Assembly: GCF_000003605.2 (NCBI RefSeq)
Contig: NW_003124908.1
Location: forward strand, 105,928-130,221
Direction: 5' to 3'
From: Saccoglossus kowalevskii
Lineage: Eukaryota > Hemichordata > Enteropneusta > Harrimaniidae
Length of the DNA: 24,294 bases
The notes beneath the pieces were generated by a model. The model worked only from the letters and a program-made list of their open reading frames with translations. It had not been told where the DNA came from and made no database searches. The stretch's first letter is position 1. The number at the start of each line of letters is the position of its first letter. Position numbers and translations under genes: made by a program. This document shows positions 1-13,000 of the stretch, one piece after another.

Positions 1-102
1 CATGCTAACCACAGATAGTTTACTGATAGCCATTTTGATCACTTTATTAATTAAATAAGTTGTTGTTAAGAATGTTTTTACTTTATTTTTTTAATTTTAC
101 AG

Positions 103-3100
103 AATCAATGTTGGTGGTAAAATTTTAACCAATCATCTAAAAGAAATCATCTCATATCGTCAGTTACATGTAATGGATGAGACGTACGTCATCAATCAGG
201 TCAAAGAGGATGTCTGTTTTGTATCTAATCAGTTCTATAAAGACATGAATATAACACAGTGAGTGATGCATTATGGGTTATATACACACTACAAACAAAA
301 AACTACTATTTTTATTTCTAGTCTGTTTTTAAAGACCAGAAACTGACATATTATCCCAAAACCTTGGCAAAAAATGCAGCCTCGTGGTCCTAAATATATT
401 ATTTATTGCAATCCCAGAGGTGTAATCATTTTGTTTGTTCATTATTGTAGATTAAAAGGTAAAGACAATACAATTGTCAAGGACTATGTTCTTCCAGATT
501 TCTCACAGATTAAAAGAGGATATGTGAAAGAGGAATCCTCTGGGAAAGCCAAACAAAATGAACAGGTGGGTTGGTAACTATGGAAACATTGTTTTCCTTG
601 GTGATATCAGTTTGATTCACAATTACATCCATGTATGTGGTTAGCATTTTGTTACAATCACTGTGTTAGCTATGTGCCATTTATAGGAATTTGGCTGAAT
701 GCATATATTAGCATAGTACTTTTTTTTAATCATGTTCAAACACACTTTGGTTCACATGTAATTCTTAACTACTGGCAATATTTCCACAATATGCACAAGT
801 ATGTCACATGACATTCTAACACAACAATAAACAAACAAAAAACCTTCTCAGAATGTGATTTTAAGTTATTTAAAATTGCATTTGCACTTTGCAAATATGT
901 GAAATGAATCCAGAACAAGCTACAAACATAAACTGTTGGTGTTAATATGAAATATTAAAAGTAGATATATATTTTGCCCTGTCCCATGTGCAGGCGAAGA
1001 CTCCCCCTCTTTAAGTAAAAAATTACTGAAAATAATCATTTATACAATCAAGAAAAACTCATTTTTTCATGCCAAGTATCAGCAAACAGCATTTTAGTTT
1101 CTGCTTTAAAATTCTGTCTTGTCAAACATGCATAACCGAAACAAACTTTTGTGATTATGGTCACCATATTTGAAAGTTTAAAATAGATATACCAAACAAC
1201 TGTACAATCAAAGTTGCCATTTTGAAAACATATGAACCCTGCTTGCCTTCCTCAGAACTTGAGAAATTATTTTGTTGATTGTTGACGCAAGTTTTATTCT
1301 AAAATTGTATACACTCTTGTTCACACTCAATGACATTAGAAAATTGTGCAATTTCATGATCTTAATTTTGTTGGTATGTTTATTATTATGGTACACGAAT
1401 AAATTAGTATCTCATTTCATACCATGGTAACATCTGACATCTAATTTACATATTATTGAACATTCTGGATTTAGTTTCAGAAAAAAGCTTCAATGTAAGA
1501 CACATTATTGTATTTGAGGTTCATCTGAAAATGTAAAAATAAACTTCAAAAAATGTTTTTTATTTGGTTTAGTTTGGTTTGGGGCTTCATTATTTGTGTA
1601 ACCATTGCCCTTAAATTCATATATCAGGAAATGGTACTTTACAGATTTGCAAAGTCTGCAACTTTAAAAAGAGTGCAACTTTGAAAACTGTTAACTGCCT
1701 AATTGTGAGCTTAGTTCTAAAAAAAGAACAGGATTGTTGTGCTCCCTCTTCGTCATTTTATCATTGACTTGACACTCTCTATGAATGTATGTGATGATGA
1801 CTTTAATTTATTTGTAGATAGTTCGTATGAACAATGAAAGATTCTCTGTACCAGAAATTCTTTTCCATCCATCTGATATTGGTATTCAAGAAATGGGAAT
1901 ACCGGAAGCTGTAATTCTTGCAATAAATGCTACACCTAAAGGTACTTAATCTAGTAAAATAGTCAAAATTTGATTCTATAGTTATTGCTTTCAACTTTTT
2001 GTCTGCATGATCCACATGAAGTCATTATGTTTGTATTAATTAGTGTGCAATGCTTTGTCTCACTGAAATGTTTAAATTTTTTTAACTGGCAAATATAATA
2101 ACACATTTGTATATTAATAAAATAATGTAAATCTGGTCAACATTGCATAAACACACATTGAACATTACAGTGTTCAGTTAATTTGTCTGCCTGAAGTGAT
2201 TGGTGTTATTTTGCATGTACATAACTCACAGAACTGAACAATAAATGCCAAATTATTTATAGAAATCTATAAGAGATGTAGAAATTGATTATTGTGACTT
2301 GCAGTTGTCTCAACATTTAACTGATATACATTGTATTTACAAAAAGAGAACGGGAGCAACAAACAAAAGTCACAAAAAGTACAATCATGTCAAATTATTG
2401 AAATAGAATTTTTAGAATAAGCCTTTTAAATAAAAGTTTTCAAAATTTTGTTTTCTATAGTTTAGAATATGTTATAGTAGAATGTTATCAGTAGAATGTT
2501 ATCAGTAGAATGTTATCAGTAGAATGTTATCAGTAGAATGTTATCAGTAGGCATAGAATGTATGAAACAACTGATACAACTTTGTATTTTTAAAAAATCT
2601 TGATAATTCAAGGAAGGAGCTGAAAAGATAAATTTCTAATATTTTTTTTTAATTTCAGAAATGCATCCACATCTTTACAGAAACATTGTGCTGACTGGTG
2701 GCAATTCTCTATTTCCTGGCTATCGACAAAGAGTTTTTGATGAAGTGAGGTCACTAGCTCCTCAGGAATATGAAGTCAATGTTGTCTTACCTCAAAAGTA
2801 AGTGATATTTGCAAAGTAATAGCTTCCTTTAAAAACATGTCCTTATAGATTGACTTGTGTTTCTGTGTACTTGGTGCATGCATGAATGTATCTAGAACCA
2901 ATCACATTCAAACTTCCACACATACATCATACTTCTTAGGATATGAATATACATTGATTTGTTTGACATCCCAATGACAGCCATTTATTTGTCTCCATTT
3001 TTTTTTTAAAAATTCTCTTCTGGAGCCATACCTCTGATTTGTCCTGACTTATCATGTTCATATATCATGTCATGTCACACTTATGCACATTTATCAGTTT

Positions 3101-4565
3101 GAAGATTTGATTCAAGATGGTTGAATGGTGGTTTTTTTAATGTTAAAAATTCATCAAAATCAAGCAATTCTGGATCCAGATCTTGGTTGCACATGGACAG
3201 ATTTTGTTCAAGCTTGGTATAAAAAATTATGTCGTCTTGATGCATGTTTTTTTGTTTTTCATAACAGTTTTACATGAGTGTAGCTCATATCTTTAACATG
3301 CTCTGATTATTTATGTTAAAACTTTATATTTCTTGAAACTCACAGGGACTAGCTGTTATATGTGTTTTCATTCTTTCAATTATTATATTGACCTAATGTT
3401 TTGCATGTGCCTAGTACTTTAGTTTAGACATATGCACATGCATTGGTTTACTGATTTAATCAAGATGGCTAACTGGCAGCTATTTTGTGTTTTGTAAAAT
3501 TGGTATCGGATCAAAGATGGCCAACTGGTAGGCATTTTGTTTTTTGAAAATGTGGTATCTTATGCATGCTTTTGTTCAAATTTAGTACATACATTGTACA
3601 TTTTAGATTACATGCGCAAGTACAATTTGTTTTACGAACAGATCATAGATAGCTGACTGGTGGCCTCGTCGTGGCTTTTTGACCATACTACATCTCCATG
3701 TCTTAGGGTCCATTATCAATCATATTTGGCACATACATCATATATATTGGAATACATGTCTTTTTTTTTCTTAATCAGATCAACTTGGCGGCCATCTTGC
3801 TTTTGACCATACTACTACCGGTATATCTCCACGGCTTATGGGACCATTTTCAATCATAATTTGACACATACATCATACATATTGGAATAATCAGATCAAA
3901 GATGGCCAACTGGCATCCATCTTGTTTTTTGAAAATGTGGTATTTGATTTCCAATTTGATACAAACATTATGATTTGTTTTGTGTTTCTTATCTCTGTAT
4001 GTGAGTTTAGATAAAAACATACATGAACAGTACAATTTAATTTCTGACCATATATTATGATTTTGGAAGAGTCATTTAATACATCTAATTTCTGTTGATA
4101 CTAAACCAGTCAATTATTCACTCTTTATTTTTGTCATGAACAACATTTCCCCTAATCCCAACAGGTCTATGCCATTGACAATGACTTGTGAAGGTTGCTT
4201 TTATAGATAATAAATTCATTGCGCTTACATTTTGTATTTGAAAGTTGTAAGCAAAATGTTTCGTTTTTACATAAGGGTTGTCATAGAAACATCTGTCTGT
4301 TCTAACATTGATATCAAATTCAGATATAAAACACCTTTGCCTGGTGGTACTTGCTCTGAACAAAAAATGCCAATGAATATTATGTGATTTTCATCTTTTA
4401 CTAAAAATGACACATACTTGTTTCTCAAACAGTGCCATAACATATCCCTGGGAAGGCGGTGGTGTGATCTCCAAATATGAAGAATTTCAAGACAAATATT
4501 GTGTGACCAAAAAACAATATGAAGAAAGTGGACAGAACATCTGTCTGGAGACTTTTGATGTGTGA
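103..4565 (+). CDS. ACTR6: Actin-related protein 6 (ACTR6), 3' part, five exons
   Basis: Exons 103-258, 451-565, 1818-1941, 2659-2797 and 4433-4565 (stop TGA 4563-4565) all have AG/GT borders and join in phase, giving 221 C-terminal residues; the N-terminal half lies upstream of the window. Recognised from diagnostic stretches such as INVGGK, HLKEIISYRQLHVMDET, KDYVLPDF, ERFSVPEILFHPSDIGIQEM, NIVLTGGNSLFPG and YPWEGG, which follow vertebrate ACTR6 residue by residue. ACTR6 is a nuclear actin-fold subunit of SRCAP/SWR1-type complexes that deposit histone H2A.Z (family knowledge). The loop after YVLPDFSQIKRGY is shortened and Ser/Lys rich compared with my memory of the human protein. The introns at 566-1817, 1942-2658 and 2798-4432 hold no other gene I can see; the last two carry tandem or dispersed repeats. 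The gene converges on the minus-strand hexokinase. Confidence 0.95.
2476..2549. repeat. 14-bp tandem repeat in ACTR6 intron
   Basis: About five nearly identical copies of AGTAGAATGTTATC lie head to tail in the intron before exon 2659-2797. The unit is not a multiple of three, no ORF is associated, and it lies about 110 bp upstream of the splice acceptor. Confidence 0.9.
3100..3935. repeat. Diverged dispersed-repeat copies in ACTR6 intron
   Basis: The segment contains several degenerate copies of one module: an AGATGGCCAACTGGC-like core, then a GCCATCTTG-like stretch, a TTTTTTGAAAATGTGG or TTTTGACCATACTAC link, and a CACATACATCATA...ATTGGAATA tail. Clear cores occur near 3463, 3517, 3780 and 3898. 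A related core (GGCTGACTGACGGCCATTTTGG) sits near 11634 in a hexokinase intron. No ORF is preserved, so this looks like remnants of a non-coding interspersed repeat that multiplied locally. The family is not identified. Confidence 0.6.
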
Positions 4566-5387
4566 ATTATTTGTTATCATATACATAGGCCCTAGAAAAA
4601 GAAGGATAGGAAACATGGGCATTTTATTTGATGCAATCTTGGTTGAATTACTCATGATGATTCACTGATTCGCTTCTTGTTTACTGAAAATACTTTCCAG
4701 GTGAACAAATATGGTAAAATCTGTCTTGTATGAATTGCAACTTTTGTATATAGCTAATTGTTGTTCAGCAAGACAGATCAATACAATATGAAATACGACA
4801 GTTTAAATTTTTTCATGTGTGATTATTCAATTATTCACACATTATTGACTCCTAAATATCACCATGTCACAAGATTATATTTTATAAACTATTATGACTA
4901 TAAAACTGGTAATGAAGTTGTGAGAAAGTTAATTGACAATTTTGGTTGTTGTTCCCAAACTACTGTAGAATACTTTACTTCCACTTGGAATTTATTTTCC
5001 CTGAAGTGATAATCGAGAAAATTAAAATCCAGTCAATATACCTTTTTCCTATATTTTACATTCAACTCATCACAAATCAGTGAAGATTCTCCAAACAAAA
5101 CACCCAGTGAAAAATAATTCCAGCTAAAATTATGAATTTTACATTATTTCAAAAACAGTGCACAACTATGACAGCTCTGCACATGCATGGTAACTCTTTT
5201 GTTAGCCTTAGATAATCCAATTATAAATTTGGTCAGTATAACCAAGCTCTTACAATAACCATTCTGATTTCCTTATTTGTTGTTTTGCACAGTTTCTTAT
5301 CCTTTTTTTCTTGAGTTTACATATATATGTCATAATGTATGGCATTATATTTGGGAATATATTGTTGATATTTGTAACAAGATTGGT

Positions 5388-5442
5388 AATAAACTTCACA
5401 TCACTGCCAATATCTACACCAGTTTTATTTTCATGTAATAAA
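5388..5442 (+). terminator. ACTR6: Candidate ACTR6 polyadenylation signals
   Basis: Two AATAAA hexamers at 5388-5393 and 5437-5442 lie about 0.8 kb after the ACTR6 stop. This would give a 3' UTR of roughly 850 bases. The stretch 4566-5387 shows no other gene. Cleavage here is inferred from the motifs alone. Confidence 0.45.
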
Positions 5443-7058
5443 TCTTTTTATACCATAATACGTTGGCTTTCTTATTTTCTGTAACAAGAAGTTCATAAAT
5501 AAGCATTGTTTAATGTTTGTACTACAAATATGATTTATATTGATGTAAATATCAGAGAAGTCATTATGTGTGATTAATGCAGTGTCTCACCGAGGGTTTA
5601 ATATAAAAGTCTGTAAGATCCTTTTTAAAGTCATTCTATTGGGGTCTATAAGAAGAAGACAGTGAACATTCCACTGTGAATATTCCACTAGTCAATAATA
5701 ATGAGACAGTAAACATTCCACTAAGAATATTTATAAAAAAAATGGATAACCGAAAATGCAGTCAAAAAACACAGGACTAAATGCCTCTGTCACCTTTGTA
5801 CATATAACACCAAATAATATCAATTTGCATAACAAGGTTACAGCAGCAGGCTGTCACTCTGAATAAGTTCTGTATCTGCACACCATCTGGATATGTAAAA
5901 TTATGTTATAGAACTCAATAAGCTTTGTTACTGAGTGGTATACAAACATTATATATAGTACGTTGCTATGTGACAACTATGCAGCTTTTGTTTTTATAAT
6001 AATTACGATTAATCACCTGCGAAAATTTGATAATAATCGGACTCAGAACTATCGAACTAACCCTTTTATTGGAAGATGCTAAATATTCAATATCTAATTA
6101 ATAAATTGTTCCTACAATTCAAACTTAGGCCAGACTTTTGTTATTCCTTGTTTCTCGAGTTTTTATAAGGCAATTTTTTTGAGGAGGGCGAAAAATAAAT
6201 AAAATTAATTCTTTTTTTCCATTAGATTTGTGTGATTCTCAAAGAATTGTAATTGAGATCATTGATCGAAGAGAAGAAATGAAATAAAATTGTATTCCAT
6301 GTATAACCTTGTTTCTCATCTGCGCGAGACTTCGGTACTTTGATCATAATACTCCCACAAAAATGCAACTTAGATTTGTTATGCGGCGGGCGGTAAAAAA
6401 ATGAAGATACAAATAAAAAAAATTTAAAATATTTTTGCACTTACAAGTCGGCAGGCACGAGAAATTGCGCTGAAATAAAATTTTATTTTTATTTCATTTT
6501 CAGATCCTGTTCATTCGGCGGGTTCACAAAACAGGGGGATATTAAAAAGTCTGGCCTTAATGCGCACAAGATTTTATAATGGGAATTGCTATGAATACTG
6601 ATTTAATGAATAAATACCACGCCATGACCTCAAGAACACTTTTAAGAAACACAATGGTATATAGACTAAGATGTACACAGCCTGGGGCTGATATCAAGAT
6701 TTATAGTTCCTAAGTGCCACCTTGGGATGATATTCTTGATATTGGCCTAGGGCAAACTGTTTCCTAATTTGTCCCAAATATCTCAAAAGCGAACAACAAG
6801 ATAGTAAGCATGGTAAAATTGTCAACCAAATCGCAAAGCTAAACAGTCAGGTCAAGATTAAGGTCACACAGGCAGAGACAGCTAGCATCACGGATAAATA
6901 TGGCACTTAAAGTTTCCCATCCCTGAAAACCATGTACAATACAATAACTGAATGTGTAAATAAAGATGAATGCTCATATGTCTATTACTAAGTACATGTA
7001 TGTTAACATCACAGTAGTGATTACATACAATGTGTACAATGCTCTACTTATATGTTCG
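5443..7058. other. Intergenic spacer between convergent ACTR6 and hexokinase
   Basis: No coding exon is recognised. The spacer holds the MITE-like element described separately (6128-6556). On the minus strand no AATAAA occurs between the hexokinase stop and the MITE; a variant ATTAAA (plus-strand TTTAAT at 6602-6607) is the only candidate poly(A) signal for the hexokinase seen here. Confidence 0.6.
6128..6556. mobile_element. Harbinger-like MITE with TTA target duplication
   Basis: The left end reads TTA then GGCCAGACTTTT (6125-6139); the right end reads AAAAGTCTGGCC then TTA (6545-6559). This is a perfect 12-bp terminal inverted repeat starting with GG, flanked by a TTA direct repeat. A 3-bp TTA/TAA duplication with GG-type ends is typical of PIF/Harbinger elements (family knowledge). 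The 429-bp interior has no transposase ORF, so it is a non-autonomous element. Beyond 12 bp the arms stay only loosely similar. Confidence 0.7.
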
Positions 7059-10000
7059 TTATTTCTTTAATCTTTGGGCAACAGCAGCAACTATAGCAGC
7101 ACCTCTACCACTACCATCTGATGACTCCACATACTGCACAGTCATAAATGGAGCAAGTAGCTTGGTGGTTTCCGCCATTATTGTCTTTATATTTGGATGA
7201 TACTTATAAAGTGATCCATCCACACCACATATGACTTCTTTTCTTCCCACCTGACAGACAATGGCAGCAATACCTGCTGATAACAGCTTGGCAGCACGAG
7301 ACGAGACAGCAGAACAGACTGTCTTGACCTTTTCACAGTCTTCATCTTTTATCTCTAGACCAAACTTCTTGAATATAGATTTGCATGCTTCATTATTTAC
7401 ACTGGTGTCTCTGTGTATATAGTAAATACATTTGAATAATTACATTTGTCTCCAAACATTCTATCATTAGTTCCATTCTGAATATTCACAGCAATTTACA
7501 AACACAAGTGATGGATGAATGGATGGATGGATGGATGGATGGATGGATGGATGGATACCGAGAAACATGTGATATTATGTGCTGCACAAGTTGTACAAGT
7601 CTTATGTTATTTCTTTTACTTTCAAATACTAAATCAATGTTCCAGCAAGAACACGAAATATACTGACTATATTATTGTTGTATAAATATTCTAGAACTAC
7701 ATCTACAACATCCCAATGATGTAATAATGGTCCGATATAGTATAAGGCTTATATGTTTCATCAATGAGCTGACAGACGATTAGTACGTATGTCGACAGCT
7801 TGATGTAAAGGCATTTCAAAATGCTCATACTAGTTTATGAGCTGATAACAACAAACTCGGTGAACTTACTCTTCAATGTATGAAATATATTTAGTTTTGA
7901 AAATCCATTTAGTTTCTAAATCGTCTGTAATATTACCATTGAAGATAACACCAGCCTTGGTTAGTTTCACAAGAATTAAACGAACAATTTCACCCAGGTA
8001 CATCCCAGAAGTCATCTTTTCAAAACTGTTGATAAAAAAGAAAATGCTTTTGTTAGTTTGAAGTAAGCACATTTCACAAAGTTGAACAAATGAGCAAAAC
8101 TCATTTCTTATAAATTCGTTTTACACTGTGGCATGTGATGAAATGTTAGGTTGTAAGTTCTGCCACACGGAGAATACATTCTAATCTTGATTCTACTTAT
8201 GCGACTTTGGTCAAGTATTCTTACTCGATTTCACTATAGTGAGTTGACCTACTTGTCCATATATACGCCATAGGCTTAAAGAAGGTTCGAGAAATTGGTA
8301 ATTTATAAATAATCCTGCTTATAATACAGGTTACTTTATAAACCATTAGGTTCAATTTGGAGAAACAGATCAAGGTACGAAGTGAATGCTAAGTTCTTTA
8401 GAAGAGTTGTCAATGTATCTGTGCGTGTTGTTGAAGTGGTGTACATCTAGGAATACATACTCGATTGGCTGAGGAAAACTGTTTGATATCTTTATATTTT
8501 AAATAGTGAGAGTTAGCAATTGAACCCCTCAACGAATGAACAAATGATTTTAATAATGAATGAATAAACGAATGAAAAAAATATTAATTCAATGCAACAA
8601 TGTGTTATTATATGCAAACACTTTCATCTTCCATGTGCGGGCGATCATTTTCAAAGAAGGCGTTAATGTTTCCCATAAATAATGTATGCGTGGTTCTCGG
8701 ATGTACACGTCATCATATATGCAAGTATACGATGTACACGCCATCATATATGCAAATATCTGATGTACACGTCATCATATATGCAAGTATACGATGTACA
8801 CGTCATCATATATACAAGTAACTGATGTACACGTCATCATATATGCAAGTATCCAATGTGCACGTCATCATATATGCAAATAACCGATGTACACGTTATC
8901 ATATATGCAAGTATCCGATGTACACGTCATCATATATGCAAATATCTGATGTACACGTCATCATATAAGCAAGTATACGATGTACACGTCATTATATATA
9001 AGTATACGATGTACACGTCATCATATATGCAAGTATCCCGATGTACACGTCACCATATATGCAAGTATCCGATGTACATGTCATCATATATGCAAGTATA
9101 CGATGTACACGTCATCATATATGCAAGTATCCGATGTACACGTCATCATATATGCACGTATACGATGTACACGTCATCATACATGCAAGTATCCGATGTA
9201 CACGTCATCATATATGCAAGTACACGATGTACACGTCATCATATATGCAAGTATACGATGTACACGTCATCATATATACAAGTATCCGATGTACACGTCA
9301 TCACATATGCAAGTATACGATGTACACGTCATCATATATACAAGTATCCGATGTACACGTCATCATATATGCAAGTATCCGATGTACACGTCATCATATA
9401 TGCAAATATCTGTTGTACACGTCATCATATATGGAAGTATACGATGTACACGTCATCATATATGCAAATATATTATGTGCACGTCATCATATATGCAAAT
9501 ATCCGATGTACACGTCATCATATATGCAAGTATACGATGTACACGTCATCATATATGCAAATATCTGATGTACACGTCATCATATATGCAAATATCCGAT
9601 ACACACGTTAAACTTACATATGTTTTCCATCATTCACTGTGCTTCTATTGATTTCGTCATCATACTCAGTTATCAAGTGTTCCAATACTCCTCCATTACC
9701 ATCTGCATCTCTATCACCAAATGCACCCCATTCAGTGTTGATTATGATCTGCTGAGGTGGCAGAGTGTCACCATCCCAAATATCAACATTCTCAAGTTTC
9801 TCAATATAGCACGCGTTAGTACCAGTCCCTATAATTATACACATATATTGATAATTTAATTAATTTTGTTGATTTTTATTAAATTATTTCTTACATATTT
9901 CGGGTATATACAGTAAGACTGATGGGTGTTATATTGGCATGTGTGTGTGACCGACTTGTTTATTCGTACGAATTTCCACAAAGCGACTACAAATTTATCT

Positions 10001-13000
10001 GAATTGTGCATACACACACTGAATTAGTTTTCTAACTTACCAAGAATAAGACCTGCCACACAATCGTGGTGTTCAAAAGCACATGACATCAGCGTACCGG
10101 TTGTATCGTTAATCACAGCTAGCACGTTAACAGATATATCCTGTAAGTATACAATAAAAGCATTAACACGTCGAATAACAAATGATTTCATATTTTCTTC
10201 TAATGCCGGAAATGTTCAAATAAATTATGTTTACTATTACCCCTCTGCGTTTTATCGCTTCTTGTAAAAGTACATAAACATCTTCGCCTTCGACTCCTGA
10301 TACCTCAAAATCTTTGGACCAAGCAGTCAGAGTAGCTACGGAGAAATACCATCACTAGTAGATTTAATGCACTAATTTTGTCAAATTTCATATTTACTCG
10401 CATTTTACAGAGCGTTCGAATTTAAGTTTTTTTTTATAACCCCACAATACATTTTCAACAACAATGTGAAGCCAGTACTGTCTAAATATATATATATANN
10501 NNNNNNNNNNNNNNNNNNNNNNNNNNNNNNNNNNNNNNNNNNNNNNNNNNNNNNNNNNNNNNNNNNNNNNNNNNNNNNNNNNNNNNNNNNNNNNNNNNNN
10601 NNNNNNNNNNNNNNNNNNNNNNNNNNNNNNNNNNNNNNNNNNNNNNNNNNNNNNNNNNNNNNNNNNNNNNNNNNNNNNNNNNNNNNNNNNNNNNNNNNNN
10701 NNNNNNNNNNNNNNNNNNNNNNNNNNNNNNNNNNNNNNNNNNNNNNNNNNNNNNNNNNNNNNNNNNNNNNNNNNNNNNNNNNNNNNNNNNNNNNNNNNNN
10801 NNNNNNNNNNNNNNNNNNNNNNNNNNNNNNNNNNNNNNNNNNNNNNNNNNNNNNNNNNNNNNNNNNNNNNNNNNNNNNNNNNNNNNNNNNNNNNNNNNNN
10901 NNNNNNNNNNNNNNNNNNNNNNNNNNNNNNNNNNNNNNNNNNNNNNNNNNNNNNNNNNNNNNNNNNNNNNNNNNNNNNNNNNNNNNNNNNNNNNNNNNNN
11001 NNNNNNNNNNNNNNNNNNNNNNNNNNNNNNNNNNNNNNNNNNNNNNNNNNNNNNNNNNNNNNNNNNNNNNNNNNNNNNNNNNNNNNNNNNNNNNNNNNNN
11101 NNNNNNNNNNNNNNNNNNNNNNNNNNNNNNNNNNNNNNNNNNNNNNNNTATATATATATATATATATATATAAAATAACTAAATAAAACAATTATCAGTT
11201 GTTAATTCCCAACCTGAAGTAAGACCTTTCTGCACATAGGGAAATGAAAACGTAAACCCAAGCGGTAACGTCTTTTCTTTTAGTCCATTTTTCTCCATAA
11301 ATTCAGCTAAACGTTCTGCAACATAGTCAAATAACTGAAAATCAAAAATAAAACGTCAGCATAACATAAACAATGATTAACACAATTATAAGATATATGC
11401 ATTGGGAGCATATTCTATCATTACATCGGTTCTAATAATTTGGGTTCTGTGTGTCTGTTAGTCCGTCTGGAGCCATTTCTCGGACATAATTTGACTGATC
11501 ATTCTTAGACCATGGACGACGACTCACACATGCACGTTTGTTTTTTATAAAACATGGCTGTATTTATTAAAGTCCTGTAATTTTTTTTGTTATGGGTAAT
11601 AAAAAATATTTATCAAAAAAAAAAAAAAAACATGGCTGACTGACGGCCATTTTGGTCCTCAAAATTGCTGAGTTCTGATAATTAGTGTGATTCAAAGGCG
11701 GCACACATTTTTGCATGGGGACGTGATTTGCTCATCAACCTTGCGCTTTCGGTGCGACCTTACTAAGGGGTCCGCGCGCTTCTCCTTAAAAATTTGGAAA
11801 TCTAGACCCTCTATTTCATGCATTTTGAGGGGCAAATTTTGCTGGCACAAAAGGTTTCAGCTAGATTTTGTAGGGGGGACGCCCCCAACATCTTTTTCGA
11901 GAGGGCGACCGTCCCACCCTCTGCCCCCCCCCCCCGTGCCGCCAACACTGCGATTGTATTCAAACTATGTATCATGATGACGCATAGGAAGACGTTATAT
12001 TTTTGAGATTTGTTTTTTTATCTGTTTGTATGTGTGATAGATAATCATAACATATTGTCAGTCTATGCACTTCACATCGTATTGAAATTGTCTTAAAGAT
12101 GGGACATGTACGTGATAGACGTGTATATTTACTTTGTACTGAATATTGAGATGGTCTACGAGTGAAAACAATACAATGCGTGTTGCCTATTGTTTCGACT
12201 ATTATTGTTTGTTGTGGCTCGCTATTGGCTATTGTAACCTATTGATATATATCATGTTCTTGTGTAAATAAAAATAACGATTGAGTAGGCTAGTTATCTT
12301 CATATCTACTGACCATTATTTGTTTAGCACTGTGCACTATAGAGTCTCTCGTGAACCGCTCAATCCCATGGATTGCACCAAAGAATCATGGGACACTATT
12401 GTTTTATAATGTTTACAATGTTAATCTATCGAGATTAGGCTTAACTGGATCCAGAAACAGTTGTGTCACGTAAATGTAACAACAAACCACAGTCCCTCTA
12501 TCTATGATAGAGGGACTGTGAACAAACCCTACTGACTCACTTACTTGAATACCAGTTACTTTCTTCAAGTCTTTTATTTCATGTCTGGTTTCAGCAATTT
12601 GTTTAACAACTTTGTCACTAATGTGAACGTATAACACACGGAGATTAGTACCACCAATATCCAAGGCCAGAAAATCACCACTCTCTTGAAAAATAAAATA
12701 TTCACGAGCTGCTGATAGTTTGCTGCAGTGTCTAAGTTCAGATATTATACAATTTTAATACTAATATGACGTTAATAACTGTGCTATTATTGTTTCACAT
12801 TACCTGTACCATTGGGTGTGAGTCTCACATATGGCGGATACATCTTTCTTTAGCGATAGTATAAATAACTTTAGTGAGACTTTTCAACATCTATATTATC
12901 ATCTCTACCTGGACCATCGGGTGTGGCTAACATGCATGCCAGACACATCTCAACTTAAAAAATAACATAACTAGTTTTAATGCAACATTTGAACATTTCT

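Noticed and set aside
4118-4363. 81-codon minus-strand frame in the ACTR6 intron
   Set aside because: No recognisable domain or splice support; chance-length frame.
4758-5009. 83-codon plus-strand frame after ACTR6
   Set aside because: Lies in the ACTR6 3' UTR, AT-rich composition, no domain.
8700-9606. CRISPR-like regular repeats
   Set aside because: Units are contiguous without unique spacers and the window is clearly eukaryotic.
8600-9651. Three long overlapping plus-strand frames (up to 251 codons)
   Set aside because: They are produced by the 30-bp tandem repeat, whose length is a multiple of three; the peptide is a simple repeat with no domain or start context.
10394-11191. Frames of 235-265 codons across the N block
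   Set aside because: Made of unknown bases plus TA repeat.
11687-12006. Frames of 96 and 62 codons in the GC-rich block
   Set aside because: Pro/Arg/Ser-rich translation of a repeat-like GC block with homopolymers; no family signature or splice context.
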